From assembly GCA_002502605.1 (NCBI GenBank), contig DAPR01000065.1, forward strand, positions 16,668 to 34,377: a stretch of 17,710 nt of DNA, read 5' to 3'. The translations under genes and the position numbers were made by a program. A model generated the notes under the pieces. The model ran no database searches and had not been told where the DNA came from. It saw only the letters and a program-made list of their open reading frames with translations. The stretch comes from Euryarchaeota archaeon UBA258. GTDB taxonomy: Archaea > Thermoplasmatota > Poseidoniia > Poseidoniales > Poseidoniaceae. Below are positions 6,013-12,898 of this stretch, in pieces; position 1 is the stretch's first letter; the number at the start of each line of letters is the position of its first letter.

Positions 6013-7695
6013 TCAATTCTGGCGACTGTTTCTGCCGCCCTTGAATCCACCCTTGGATGATTTGTTGTTGCTTCGATTTGCTTGGCTTCCACTGAAGCCT
6101 TTGCGAGATTTATTCGAAGGTTTGTAGGATTGCCCTCGTGCTTCGCCCCTGTAACCCTTCGATGAGCCGCTTGAGCCGCGATCATTGGAGCGGGAATCTT
6201 GAGGAGCACCACCGCTTCGGTTTCCTGTTCTGAACCCAGAGCGTCCGCCGCCGTCGCTGTTTCGGCCACCACGGTAGCCACCGCCACCGCCGCTTCGTCC
6301 GCCGCCACCGCTGCTTCGTCCGCCGCCACGGTAACCACCGCCACCGCCGCCACCGCTGCTTCGTCCGCCGCCACGGTAACCGCCGCCACCGCCGCCGCCA
6401 CGTCCATTGTTTCGGCCACCGCCACGGTAACCTCCGCCACCGCCGCCTCGGCTTCCTCCGGAGTAGCCGCCTCGACCACCGCCGCTTCGACCACCGCCAC
6501 GGTAACCTCCGCCACCGCCGCCTCGACCTTGGTCTCTCGATCGTCGGTCTGCTGCGATGTAGACCACTTCAAATTCTGGAAGAATTGAGAATTCTGGCGG
6601 CATGAAGTCGACATCAATGCCAACATCCCGCTGAATGCGACTGTAAGAGCGCTTCTGAGGTCGTTGAACAAGTGAAACGACAATACCAGAAGCACCACCG
6701 CGAGCTGTGCGCCCACTTCGGTGCTTGTACGCCTTGCCATTTTCTGGTGGGTCATAGTGGATGACACAATTCACGCCTTCGACGTCGATTCCACGAGCTG
6801 CAACATCGGTTGCAACCAAAGCCATGCATTCTCCATGCTGGAACCTTTGCATCGCCATGTCACGTTGGCGCTGACTCAGGCCACCGTGTAAGGTCTGAAT
6901 GGCCATTCCATCGTAACTGAGGTCGTCACCGACTCGGTCGACCCCTGCGCGAGTTCGACAAAAGACAATGCTGCGGCCACATTTGCGAATGAGTTCCGCT
7001 GTGATATCGGGTTTCTTTGAATTTGGCATCAGCCAAAAGTGGTGAGTCATGCTTTCCATGCTGACTTCCTTCGGACCCACTTCAATGGTGACTGGATCGG
7101 TCTGGTAATCTCGGACGAGGTCGGCAACTTCGTCGTCAAGAGTTGCACTGAAGAGGATGGTTTGGCGGTCTTTTTTGCATCGATCTAGAATTTTACAGAC
7201 CGGCTCCATGAACCCCATGTCAGCCATTCGGTCCGCTTCATCGAGAACAACGACTTCGACATCATCGAGCGAAAGTGCGCCACGTTCCATCAAATCGAGC
7301 AAACGACCCGGGCAAGCCACAAGCACATCGACGCCTTGGTCTAAAGCTCGAAATTGCTTGTTGTAAGACACGCCACCGTATATGGCGTGGACATAAAGTC
7401 GCATTTCGTATGCAAGAGGGTCGAGCACCTTGTAGATCTGTTCTGCAAGTTCACGGGTTGGGGTGAGGATAAGGGAAGTTGGTCTTCGAGGCTCTGCTTC
7501 TTTGGTTCTCGAAAGCAGGGGCAATCCGAAAGCAAGGGTCTTACCAGACCCTGTTGGGGCTCTGCAGCATACGTCTTTGCCGAGCATTCCATCTGGGATT
7601 GATTCCTTTTGAACTTCGAAAGGTTCGAGGATCCCCTGGGTTCGAAGCGCGTTGACTAACGCTGGTTCAATACCCAAATCACTGAAGGAAACCAT
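6013..7695 (-). CDS. DEAD-box RNA helicase with long RGG/glycine-rich tail
   Basis: The 560-residue protein is an ATP-dependent RNA helicase. Residues 1-385 hold the two RecA domains with all motifs: Q motif (F5, Q29), motif I A-P-T-G-S-G-K-T at 46-53, Ia P-T-R-E-L at 79-83, II D-E-A-D at 152-155, III S-A-T at 183-185, V T-D-V-A-A-R-G-I-D at 296-304 and VI H-R-S-G-R-T-A-R-G at 325-333. This is the RhlE/CsdA-like group used for unwinding structured RNA, in ribosome assembly and cold adaptation. From about 388 the protein is low in complexity: repeated GGGGYRGGGR units to about 485, then a Ser/Arg/Lys/Asn-rich end with S-K-G and R-G-F-like pieces. Such RGG tails bind RNA and promote condensates in characterised proteins. 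A TATA-like box and a thiolase T-tract lie upstream, so it may have its own promoter. Confidence 0.95.
   Translation of the reverse strand: MVSFSDLGIEPALVNALRTQGILEPFEVQKESIPDGMLGKDVCCRAPTGSGKTLAFGLPLLSRTKEAEPRRPTSLILTPTRELAEQIYKVLDPLAYEMRLYVHAIYGGVSYNKQFRALDQGVDVLVACPGRLLDLMERGALSLDDVEVVVLDEADRMADMGFMEPVCKILDRCKKDRQTILFSATLDDEVADLVRDYQTDPVTIEVGPKEVSMESMTHHFWLMPNSKKPDITAELIRKCGRSIVFCRTRAGVDRVGDDLSYDGMAIQTLHGGLSQRQRDMAMQRFQHGECMALVATDVAARGIDVEGVNCVIHYDPPENGKAYKHRSGRTARGGASGIVVSLVQRPQKRSYSRIQRDVGIDVDFMPPEFSILPEFEVVYIAADRRSRDQGRGGGGGGYRGGGRSGGGRGGYSGGSRGGGGGGYRGGGRNNGRGGGGGGGYRGGGRSSGGGGGGGYRGGGRSSGGGGRSGGGGGYRGGRNSDGGGRSGFRTGNRSGGAPQDSRSNDRGSSGSSKGYRGEARGQSYKPSNKSRKGFSGSQANRSNNKSSKGGFKGGRNSRQN
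6241..6534 (-). repeat. GC-rich coding repeat for the helicase RGG tail
   Basis: About 290 bases made of imperfect units coding GGGGYRGGGR (five copies of the GYRGG core), separated by Ser/Arg/Asn-rich spacers of unequal length. On the plus strand the units read as runs of CCGCCACCG with CACGGTAACC at the Tyr-Arg position. Near-identical neighbouring units make length change by slippage or unequal recombination likely, and assembly errors possible. Confidence 0.85.
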
Positions 7696-7727
7696 ACACC
7701 CACCCCGTTCATGCCCGCCGTCCGACC

Positions 7728-7737
7728 CTATTTAGAA
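7728..7737 (-). promoter_or_regulatory. TATA-like box upstream of the helicase gene
   Basis: On the minus strand this reads TTCTAAATAG, the most AT-rich stretch between the thiolase stop and the helicase ATG. It lies 33-42 bases before the start codon, so transcription would begin about 10 bases upstream of the ATG. Assigned by position and composition only. Confidence 0.4.
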
Positions 7738-7748
7738 CCAACAGTAGG

Positions 7749-7754
7749 AAAAAA
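7749..7754 (-). terminator. Possible T-tract terminator after the thiolase gene
   Basis: Six consecutive T residues on the minus strand, 28 bases after the thiolase stop and just before the helicase TATA-like box. Archaeal RNA polymerase often terminates at such tracts without a hairpin. No strong hairpin precedes it. Confidence 0.35.
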
Positions 7755-7781
7755 GGTCCAATTCGATGGCTCAACCAACAC

Positions 7782-8975
7782 TCAATTGCGCCGAACAAGC
7801 ATGGCAACTGCGTTTCCACCGCCGAGACACAGCGTCACAATGCCCGTTGAAGACTCGAGCCTTCGCATGACCGCAATCATGGTGATCAAGCATCGAGTTC
7901 CGCTTGAGCCAAGAGGGTGGCCGAGGCTGACTGCTCCACCGTGAAGGTTGAGACGGTCATGTGGAATGTTCAGTTCTTTGGCAATTGAGCATGAAGCGGA
8001 AGCAAAGGCTTCGTTGTGCTCGAAGACATCAATGTCAGAAACTTTGAGTTGATTGCGTTCGAGAAGCGTCTCAATCGCCGGAATTGGAGCACTCATCACC
8101 CGAGCAGGCTCAACGCCGCTTGTGCAATAGTCTTCGATGAAGGCAAGGATTGTCCATCCTTGTTGCACAGCATACTCGGCATCGGCCACCAACACTGCGC
8201 TGGCACCATCATTGAGCGTGCTTGCGTTACCTGCGGTGACTTGACCGCCCTTCTTGAACACAGGCCGTAGGGTTGAGAGGCCGGAGACCGTCGTGTTTGG
8301 CCGAACCCCCTCATCTGCTGAAAATTGAATTAATCCTCCTTTTCGTTGTGGAATATCAATGGTAAATGTCTCCCAATCAAACCATCCGTTGGATTGAGCC
8401 TCTGCAGCCCTTTTTTGGCTTCGAGCAGCATAAGCATCCGATTCTTCACGGGAAACATCGCACTCAACGGCGATGGTTTCACCAGAGGTCCCCATGTGAA
8501 CATCGTTGTAGCCGTCCCAAAGACCGTCGTGAATCATTGAATCAATCAGTGTTGCATCTCCCATTTTGGAGCCCTTGCGATGGTTCTTCAACAGGTGTGG
8601 TGCGTTGGACATGCTCTCCATACCTCCTGCAATGATCGCCTTGTATTCTCCAGCACGGATGCTGTTTGCTGCCATCATCGCTGCCTTGAGTGAACTGCCG
8701 CAGACTTTGTTGACAGTGACGCAAGGCGTCGAGTAAGGCAGTCCAGCTCCTAGGGCAACCTGTCGGGCTGGGTTTTGGCCAGCACCCGCTTGAAGCACTT
8801 GGCCAAAAATGACCTCATCAACAACCCCGGATGCGGCATCAATGCCCGCCCGTTGGCATACTTCCTTCACAGCCAAGACACCAAGGTCAACCGCTGAAAA
8901 GCCAGACAAGGCACCCATGAACTTGCCGATAGGCGTTCGAGCAATGGCGCAGATGGCCACCTTGGGTTGAGGCAT
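7782..8975 (-). CDS. Acetyl-CoA acetyltransferase / thiolase
   Basis: A full-length 397-residue thiolase of the degradative/biosynthetic two-cysteine type, catalysing reversible condensation of two acetyl-CoA (or cleavage of 3-ketoacyl-CoA) in the cytosol. The nucleophile C92 is in V-N-K-V-C-G-S-S; N-E-A-F-A at 321-325, G-G-A-V-S-L-G-H-P-L-G-S-S-G with H353, and C-L-G-G-G-N-A with C383 complete the catalytic set. Opening R-T-P-I-G-K-F and M-E-S-M-S-N-A-P are also typical. All active-site residues are present and length is normal. This bacterial-type thiolase differs from the archaeal mevalonate-route thiolase, which lacks the second cysteine motif, so a role in fatty-acid oxidation or acetoacetyl-CoA formation is more likely; which one cannot be told, as no other beta-oxidation gene is next to it. 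It is divergent from the RNase PH gene, with 98 bases between starts. Confidence 0.95.
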   Translation of the reverse strand: MPQPKVAICAIARTPIGKFMGALSGFSAVDLGVLAVKEVCQRAGIDAASGVVDEVIFGQVLQAGAGQNPARQVALGAGLPYSTPCVTVNKVCGSSLKAAMMAANSIRAGEYKAIIAGGMESMSNAPHLLKNHRKGSKMGDATLIDSMIHDGLWDGYNDVHMGTSGETIAVECDVSREESDAYAARSQKRAAEAQSNGWFDWETFTIDIPQRKGGLIQFSADEGVRPNTTVSGLSTLRPVFKKGGQVTAGNASTLNDGASAVLVADAEYAVQQGWTILAFIEDYCTSGVEPARVMSAPIPAIETLLERNQLKVSDIDVFEHNEAFASASCSIAKELNIPHDRLNLHGGAVSLGHPLGSSGTRCLITMIAVMRRLESSTGIVTLCLGGGNAVAMLVRRN

Positions 8976-9073
8976 GGAACACCCAACGAGAGTCTATTCT
9001 TCAATGTGCGCGACCAAAAATCCCCTGATTTGGATGGGAGAAGGCTTGATGAAGAGGAGGTGCTGGCGGTGAC

Positions 9074-9898
9074 ATGGCCAAATTCAAGACTGGATTCACA
9101 ACCGACCGAGAAGCAAACGAAATGCGACATGTGGAAGTTGAAATCGACTTCACACCGAACGCACTTGCATCGATTCTTTACCGACAAGGCGACACAGTCA
9201 TCCTCGCTTGCTGCACAAAAGAGGCTCGCCTTCCTGGATGGTTTCCCCGCGATTCCACCAAAGGATGGGTCCATGCTGAATATTCATTGCTTCCGGGATC
9301 GACTGATTCCAGATTCCGAAGGGAACGCCGAGGAGCGAAAGGACGAACGCAAGAAATTGAGCGATTGATTGCTCGATCCCTACGAGCTGCTGTCGATCTT
9401 GAAGCGCTTGGCCCAGTCGCACTGAACGTTGATTGCGATGTCTTGAACGCCGACGGTGGCACACGATGTGCATCAATAACAGCGGCGAACATCGCCCTGC
9501 GTCTAGCGGTTCGACGCTTGATTGCTCGTGGTGACTGCCTACCGCTCGACATGCGTCCAACTGAAGACGAACGACGAAACGGTTGGTCTGCACCATCCCT
9601 TTCTGGCACTGAGCGCACCAACCATGAAAACGCAGTGATTCCACATGATTTGGCAGCCATATCCGTCGGCTTAATCGACGGCAAAACCTACCTCGATCTG
9701 GATTACATTCTGGATTCCAACGCTGATGTTGACATGAACGTCGTCAAAACCAGCGATGGAAAGTATGTCGAAATCCAAGGAACTGGTGAAGAAGCAACCT
9801 TCTCTGGCGAAGAATTGGTGGCTTTGCTCGCCCGTGCAGACGGTGGCTTAGAAGCACTGTTTGACGCTCAAGCAGCATTCCTTGATGGCATTGAGTGA
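9074..9898 (+). CDS. rph: RNase PH, bacterial type
   Basis: This 274-residue phosphorolytic exoribonuclease should trim tRNA 3' ends with phosphate. It matches bacterial RNase PH rather than archaeal exosome Rrp41: G-W-V-H-A-E-Y-S-L-L-P at 64-74, the basic loop with G-R-T-Q-E-I-E-R-L-I at 90-99 and R-S-L-R-A-A-V-D-L at 101-109, D-C-D-V-L-N-A-D-G-G-T-R at 120-131, and D-L-D-Y then D-S-N-A-D-V-D-M-N-V at 208-223, where the metal-binding aspartates lie. Between R-L-I-A-R-G and A-A-I-S-V-G-L (about 153-190) it carries roughly 25 more residues than I expect. The opening is also shorter than the R-x-D-G-R start of most members. The ATG at 9074 has GGTGA just before it and GGAGGTG further up. tRNA-Phe follows 55 bases downstream on the same strand. 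Confidence 0.92.
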   Translation: MAKFKTGFTTDREANEMRHVEVEIDFTPNALASILYRQGDTVILACCTKEARLPGWFPRDSTKGWVHAEYSLLPGSTDSRFRRERRGAKGRTQEIERLIARSLRAAVDLEALGPVALNVDCDVLNADGGTRCASITAANIALRLAVRRLIARGDCLPLDMRPTEDERRNGWSAPSLSGTERTNHENAVIPHDLAAISVGLIDGKTYLDLDYILDSNADVDMNVVKTSDGKYVEIQGTGEEATFSGEELVALLARADGGLEALFDAQAAFLDGIE

Positions 9899-9906
9899 GC
9901 CATGTT

Positions 9907-9920
9907 GCTTCGGCGGAAGC
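9907..9920 (+). terminator. Small hairpin after the rph stop
   Basis: GCTTC-GGCG-GAAGC is a perfect five-pair stem with a four-base loop, eight bases after the rph stop and ahead of the tRNA-Phe TATA-like box. No T-tract follows, so it may be a weak terminator, an mRNA 3' end structure, or chance. Confidence 0.3.
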
Positions 9921-9921
9921 C

Positions 9922-9930
9922 TTGATATGG
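9922..9930 (+). promoter_or_regulatory. TATA-like box of tRNA-Phe
   Basis: TTGATATGG lies 24-32 bases before the first base of the mature tRNA, the spacing expected for an archaeal tRNA promoter with a leader of a few bases. It would let the tRNA be made independently of rph. Confidence 0.4.
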
Positions 9931-9953
9931 CAGGGGTCATCGCCAAGTTGCAC

Positions 9954-10026
9954 GGGTCAGTAGCTTAGTTGGGAGAGCGCGGCACTGAAGATGCCGAGGT
10001 CGCTGGTTCAAGTCCGGCCTGACCCA
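9954..10026 (+). tRNA. tRNA-Phe (anticodon GAA), CCA not encoded
   Basis: A complete 73-base cloverleaf: acceptor GGGTCAG/CTGACCC, TA at 8-9, D-arm GCTT...GAGC with GG in the loop, anticodon stem CGGCA/TGCCG with loop CTGAAGA, five-base variable loop AGGTC, and T-arm GCTGG-TTCAAGT-CCGGC with one T-G pair. The anticodon GAA is at 9987-9989. The discriminator A is followed by CCT, so CCA must be added by the nucleotidyltransferase. No intron. Confidence 0.96.
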
Positions 10027-10083
10027 CCTCGTCGCACCAATCAGCGTCAGCGTTGAGCGCCCAAACTATGCCTTCCTCGGGAA

Positions 10084-12249
10084 ATGATTGGCAAACACGA
10101 GCGTTGGGTTCATTTGCAAGAACCTCTTCTGAGAATCATGGGCGGCAAAGTCGATGACAGTCCCGCCTCAGGTGACGGTTCTGACCATGAGTCAAAACGA
10201 GATAAAATCGCCAAGGAACTCGAGGTCATTCGAAACCGGAGAACCGGTGGCGCTGGAAACAAACTTCTCGCCAACAAAGAGAATTTCGTCTTGTTTGGTG
10301 GCATGTTGTATGCCGTGTTCTATGCAGTGATGATTTTCGCTATGTCATCTGGTGCACTCGGTGAGTCAACCGCTCTCGACCATGCAGCATCAAAGACATT
10401 CTTGGACATCGGTGGGGAATGTGAAGAGACCACAGACGAACCATGGATTCACATGTTTCCAAATGAAGAAGAACACGCATTCTCACTCGCGGGTCACAAC
10501 CTCCCTGATGGCTACGCTTCGTTGATCTACGCTGTTGAATCCCTTGACGAGGACACACCTGCTTGGACCGAAACGAACTCAACGGTGAAAAAGGTCCAGT
10601 TGAAGGGTGACTCAGACACCGGGCGGTCGTATTACAGAGCCCCATACAACGAAATCCCAGAGGGGCATTACGCCCTCACATTCTCGGTTGCTGTGCTCAA
10701 TGAGTCCAACCTCACAAACGCAGTGGCCGTACCTGGAGGAGAAGAAATCTCCAAAACAATTGAATTCGAAATCTCAGTTTCAAAGCAGACACTGGCGTTC
10801 CTTCCATTTGTCAATGATGATGAAAAGCAGGAAATCCGGGTCACAGACACCGGTGCACGTTCATGCTGGAGCGTTCAAGATCTAGGTGATTGGGGCTACC
10901 TGTTGATTGGTGCGGAACTCGGCGGCGGGCGTGAAACAGCAATGCTCACCGGTGGTTCAGCAGGAATTCCTGCATGGTGGATGGCTTTCACTTCGTTGTC
11001 CCTTTCAGCCATCACACTGTTCGTTCTCTACCCGTTGATGTACAAGATCTACCATCAAGACAGCGACGACATCCTCTCCCGCACCCACATCAGCAGACTC
11101 GTTGAAGACATTGTCACCAAAACAGCCTCGAGGCTGGACATCAATGTGGATTGGGAATTGTACAAACTTGAACCGAGGGAACTTTCGATTGACATCATGG
11201 TCCCCTACAAGAACACAGAATCAACCCTTTCAGACAGCAAGGACGTGCGCGCTGAAGTGCTTCGAGAGATCCTAGACGAATTTGCCTTGTTCAGAGTGTT
11301 CAAGCCGGTTCAGTTGACGGTGCGCACCATTGGCCTGAATCAGGGCATTGACTTCGATTCAGGAGTTGGCATAGGGACATCTGCGGAAGAGGAAACCGCT
11401 GAAACTCAGAATTATTCCTCGTTCTTTTCAGAACTTCACACCCTCTCAAGGGTTGAAGATGAAGTTCGAGAGAGTTTGGAACTCTTCTTCGCTCGCCGAA
11501 GCGACCTATCCATGGAAGGAGCCGTTGTCACAAGCGATGACCGAGTCATCTTCGTCTCGGTGATTTATCGGCCGACACAACGCTTTGCGTTCTTCAGATT
11601 CAAGAAAACTCGCGATGAAGTACAGACTGAATTGCATCGGTTTATTGCAAAGCGCAACGCTGACTTGCTCGGTTCTCAAGACCTCATTGTCAAGGGACGG
11701 AATCAAGTTTCAACCCTCGCAGATCGTTCTGGTGCTGGACGTGTCGAACGGGCATCAAAGAGCGACGAGCGAATTGTTGCTGTTGCCAAACAAGATGGTC
11801 TTGGTGGCAAGATGATGCAAACCAAGTTGCTTGGTGACACCTTATCCACCGTTGAATACATGGCAAATGAAAAGCGTGAAATGATCAACAAATGGGGCTT
11901 CTGGGGCTTGATTGTCTTCGTCTGGATACCATTCATGGCCTCTGGAGTGCTTGTTGGTGCAATGCTTGGGTTGCTCTCAAGGATGAACTTCATGCGCGTG
12001 CTCACAGCGACCTTTATCGGTGGTTCAATTGCGTCAATTACATGGGCTTACACCGCTGAAGGCATTGTGAAATTCATGCACCAGTACAAACTTGAAGCAG
12101 TGATTCCGTTGATCATTATCGTCTTTGTTGGAGCTGCAATTCTGCACGTCCGTTCGACAAAGATGCGTCGCCAAACTGAACTGTTTGAAGACACGCTCTT
12201 GGACAATTTCCACGCCAACATTCAAGCAAAATACGGCGAACAACGGTGA
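10084..12249 (+). CDS. Multi-domain membrane protein with C-terminal small-multidrug-export-like domain
   Basis: A 721-residue protein (703 if it starts at the ATG at 10138, MGGKVDDSPASG, which looks equally natural). Layout: acidic/basic cytosolic N-terminus to about 66; membrane segment about 67-89; an extracytoplasmic part about 90-296 rich in acidic residues and beta-like stretches, containing the only two cysteines (C113, C261); membrane segment about 297-321; a cytosolic part about 322-600 with alternating charged helices and strands; and three hydrophobic segments at about 605-630, 636-656 and 672-688. The C-terminal block (W-G-F-W-G-L-I-V-F-V-W-I-P-F, G-A-M-L-G-L-L) resembles archaeal proteins labelled putative small multidrug export (Sm_multidrug_ex, PF06695), usually only about 150-170 residues. 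The function of the rest is unknown to me, and export activity is unproven even for the named family. Its stop overlaps the upstream edge of the mog gene. Confidence 0.8.
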   Translation: MIGKHERWVHLQEPLLRIMGGKVDDSPASGDGSDHESKRDKIAKELEVIRNRRTGGAGNKLLANKENFVLFGGMLYAVFYAVMIFAMSSGALGESTALDHAASKTFLDIGGECEETTDEPWIHMFPNEEEHAFSLAGHNLPDGYASLIYAVESLDEDTPAWTETNSTVKKVQLKGDSDTGRSYYRAPYNEIPEGHYALTFSVAVLNESNLTNAVAVPGGEEISKTIEFEISVSKQTLAFLPFVNDDEKQEIRVTDTGARSCWSVQDLGDWGYLLIGAELGGGRETAMLTGGSAGIPAWWMAFTSLSLSAITLFVLYPLMYKIYHQDSDDILSRTHISRLVEDIVTKTASRLDINVDWELYKLEPRELSIDIMVPYKNTESTLSDSKDVRAEVLREILDEFALFRVFKPVQLTVRTIGLNQGIDFDSGVGIGTSAEEETAETQNYSSFFSELHTLSRVEDEVRESLELFFARRSDLSMEGAVVTSDDRVIFVSVIYRPTQRFAFFRFKKTRDEVQTELHRFIAKRNADLLGSQDLIVKGRNQVSTLADRSGAGRVERASKSDERIVAVAKQDGLGGKMMQTKLLGDTLSTVEYMANEKREMINKWGFWGLIVFVWIPFMASGVLVGAMLGLLSRMNFMRVLTATFIGGSIASITWAYTAEGIVKFMHQYKLEAVIPLIIIVFVGAAILHVRSTKMRRQTELFEDTLLDNFHANIQAKYGEQR

Positions 12250-12257
12250 GGGTTTGG

Positions 12258-12842
12258 ATGCAAGCCATCACCGAGCAAGCGGCTAAAGAAGGCCATGTTG
12301 GAGACCACGCCAAGATTGGAATCGTGACCGTCAGTGACCGAGCCAGTCAAGGGGCGTATGTGGATGAAGGGGGCCCAGCGCTGTTGTCTTTTCTTGAACA
12401 GGCCATTGCTAGCCCATGTGAGGTGCACTACCGGTGCGTACCAGATGAACGGGGCATCATCGCTTCAGCATTGGTTGAATTGATCGACGGCATTGGTTGC
12501 AATGTTGTGGTGACCACTGGAGGCACAGGTCCCGCTGTCAGAGACGTGACTCCTGAGGCAACTGAAAGCGTGCTTGACCGTGTTCTACCCGGCTTCGGTG
12601 AGCAAATGCGTGCAATCTCACTCAACTTTGTTCCAACTGCAATCCTCTCAAGGCAACTGGGTGGAACCAGAGGGAACGCGCTTGTGTTCAATTTACCAGG
12701 CCGGCCAAAATCAATTCGTGAAACCATAGATGAAATTTGGAAGGCTGTTCCATATTGCGTGGATTTGCTCGGAGGACCGTACATCGATACTGTCGATGAG
12801 GTGTGCGATGCTTTCCGCCCTGCTTCAGCAAGGCGGAGATGA
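12258..12842 (+). CDS. mog: MogA, molybdopterin adenylyltransferase
   Basis: The 194-residue protein adenylylates molybdopterin before metal insertion in molybdenum or tungsten cofactor synthesis. It shows S-D-R-A-S at 26-30, T-T-G-G-T-G-P-A at 86-93, R-D-V-T-P-E-A-T at 95-102, the M-R-x-I-S-L-x-F-V-P-T-A-I-L-S-R-Q stretch at 117-133 and L-P-G-R-P-K-S-I at 146-153, ending F-R-P-x-S-A-R-R. These match bacterial MogA better than MoaB. Compared with E. coli MogA a loop after the P-K-S-I motif is shorter. The GTG at 12246, overlapping the previous stop, would add four residues; the ATG at 12258 is preferred because GGTGA at 12245-12249, which contains that stop, is placed as its ribosome site. 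That arrangement suggests translational coupling with the membrane-protein gene. No other cofactor gene is in the window. Confidence 0.93.
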   Translation: MQAITEQAAKEGHVGDHAKIGIVTVSDRASQGAYVDEGGPALLSFLEQAIASPCEVHYRCVPDERGIIASALVELIDGIGCNVVVTTGGTGPAVRDVTPEATESVLDRVLPGFGEQMRAISLNFVPTAILSRQLGGTRGNALVFNLPGRPKSIRETIDEIWKAVPYCVDLLGGPYIDTVDEVCDAFRPASARRR

Positions 12843-12898
12843 AAACGACACCAATTCCCATACGAGGGTTCATGGGGTGAACTCATTGACCAAGGCTC

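Noticed and set aside
6241..6534. Possible CRISPR or non-coding tandem repeat
   Set aside because: The units are in frame, coding, adjacent and of unequal length, without unique spacers.
6199..6588. Plus-strand frame coding an Ala/Thr/Ser/Val-rich protein
   Set aside because: It is the antisense of the GGGGYRGGGR repeat of the helicase; its composition follows from the GC-rich repeat and it has no domain.
5955..6767. Minus-strand 270-residue frame rich in E-A-A-V-A repeats
   Set aside because: It is the repeat region of the helicase read in another frame; the helicase frame has all motifs.
9178..9684. Minus-strand frames opposite RNase PH
   Set aside because: Arg/Ser-rich shadow frames; the plus strand encodes a full RNase PH.
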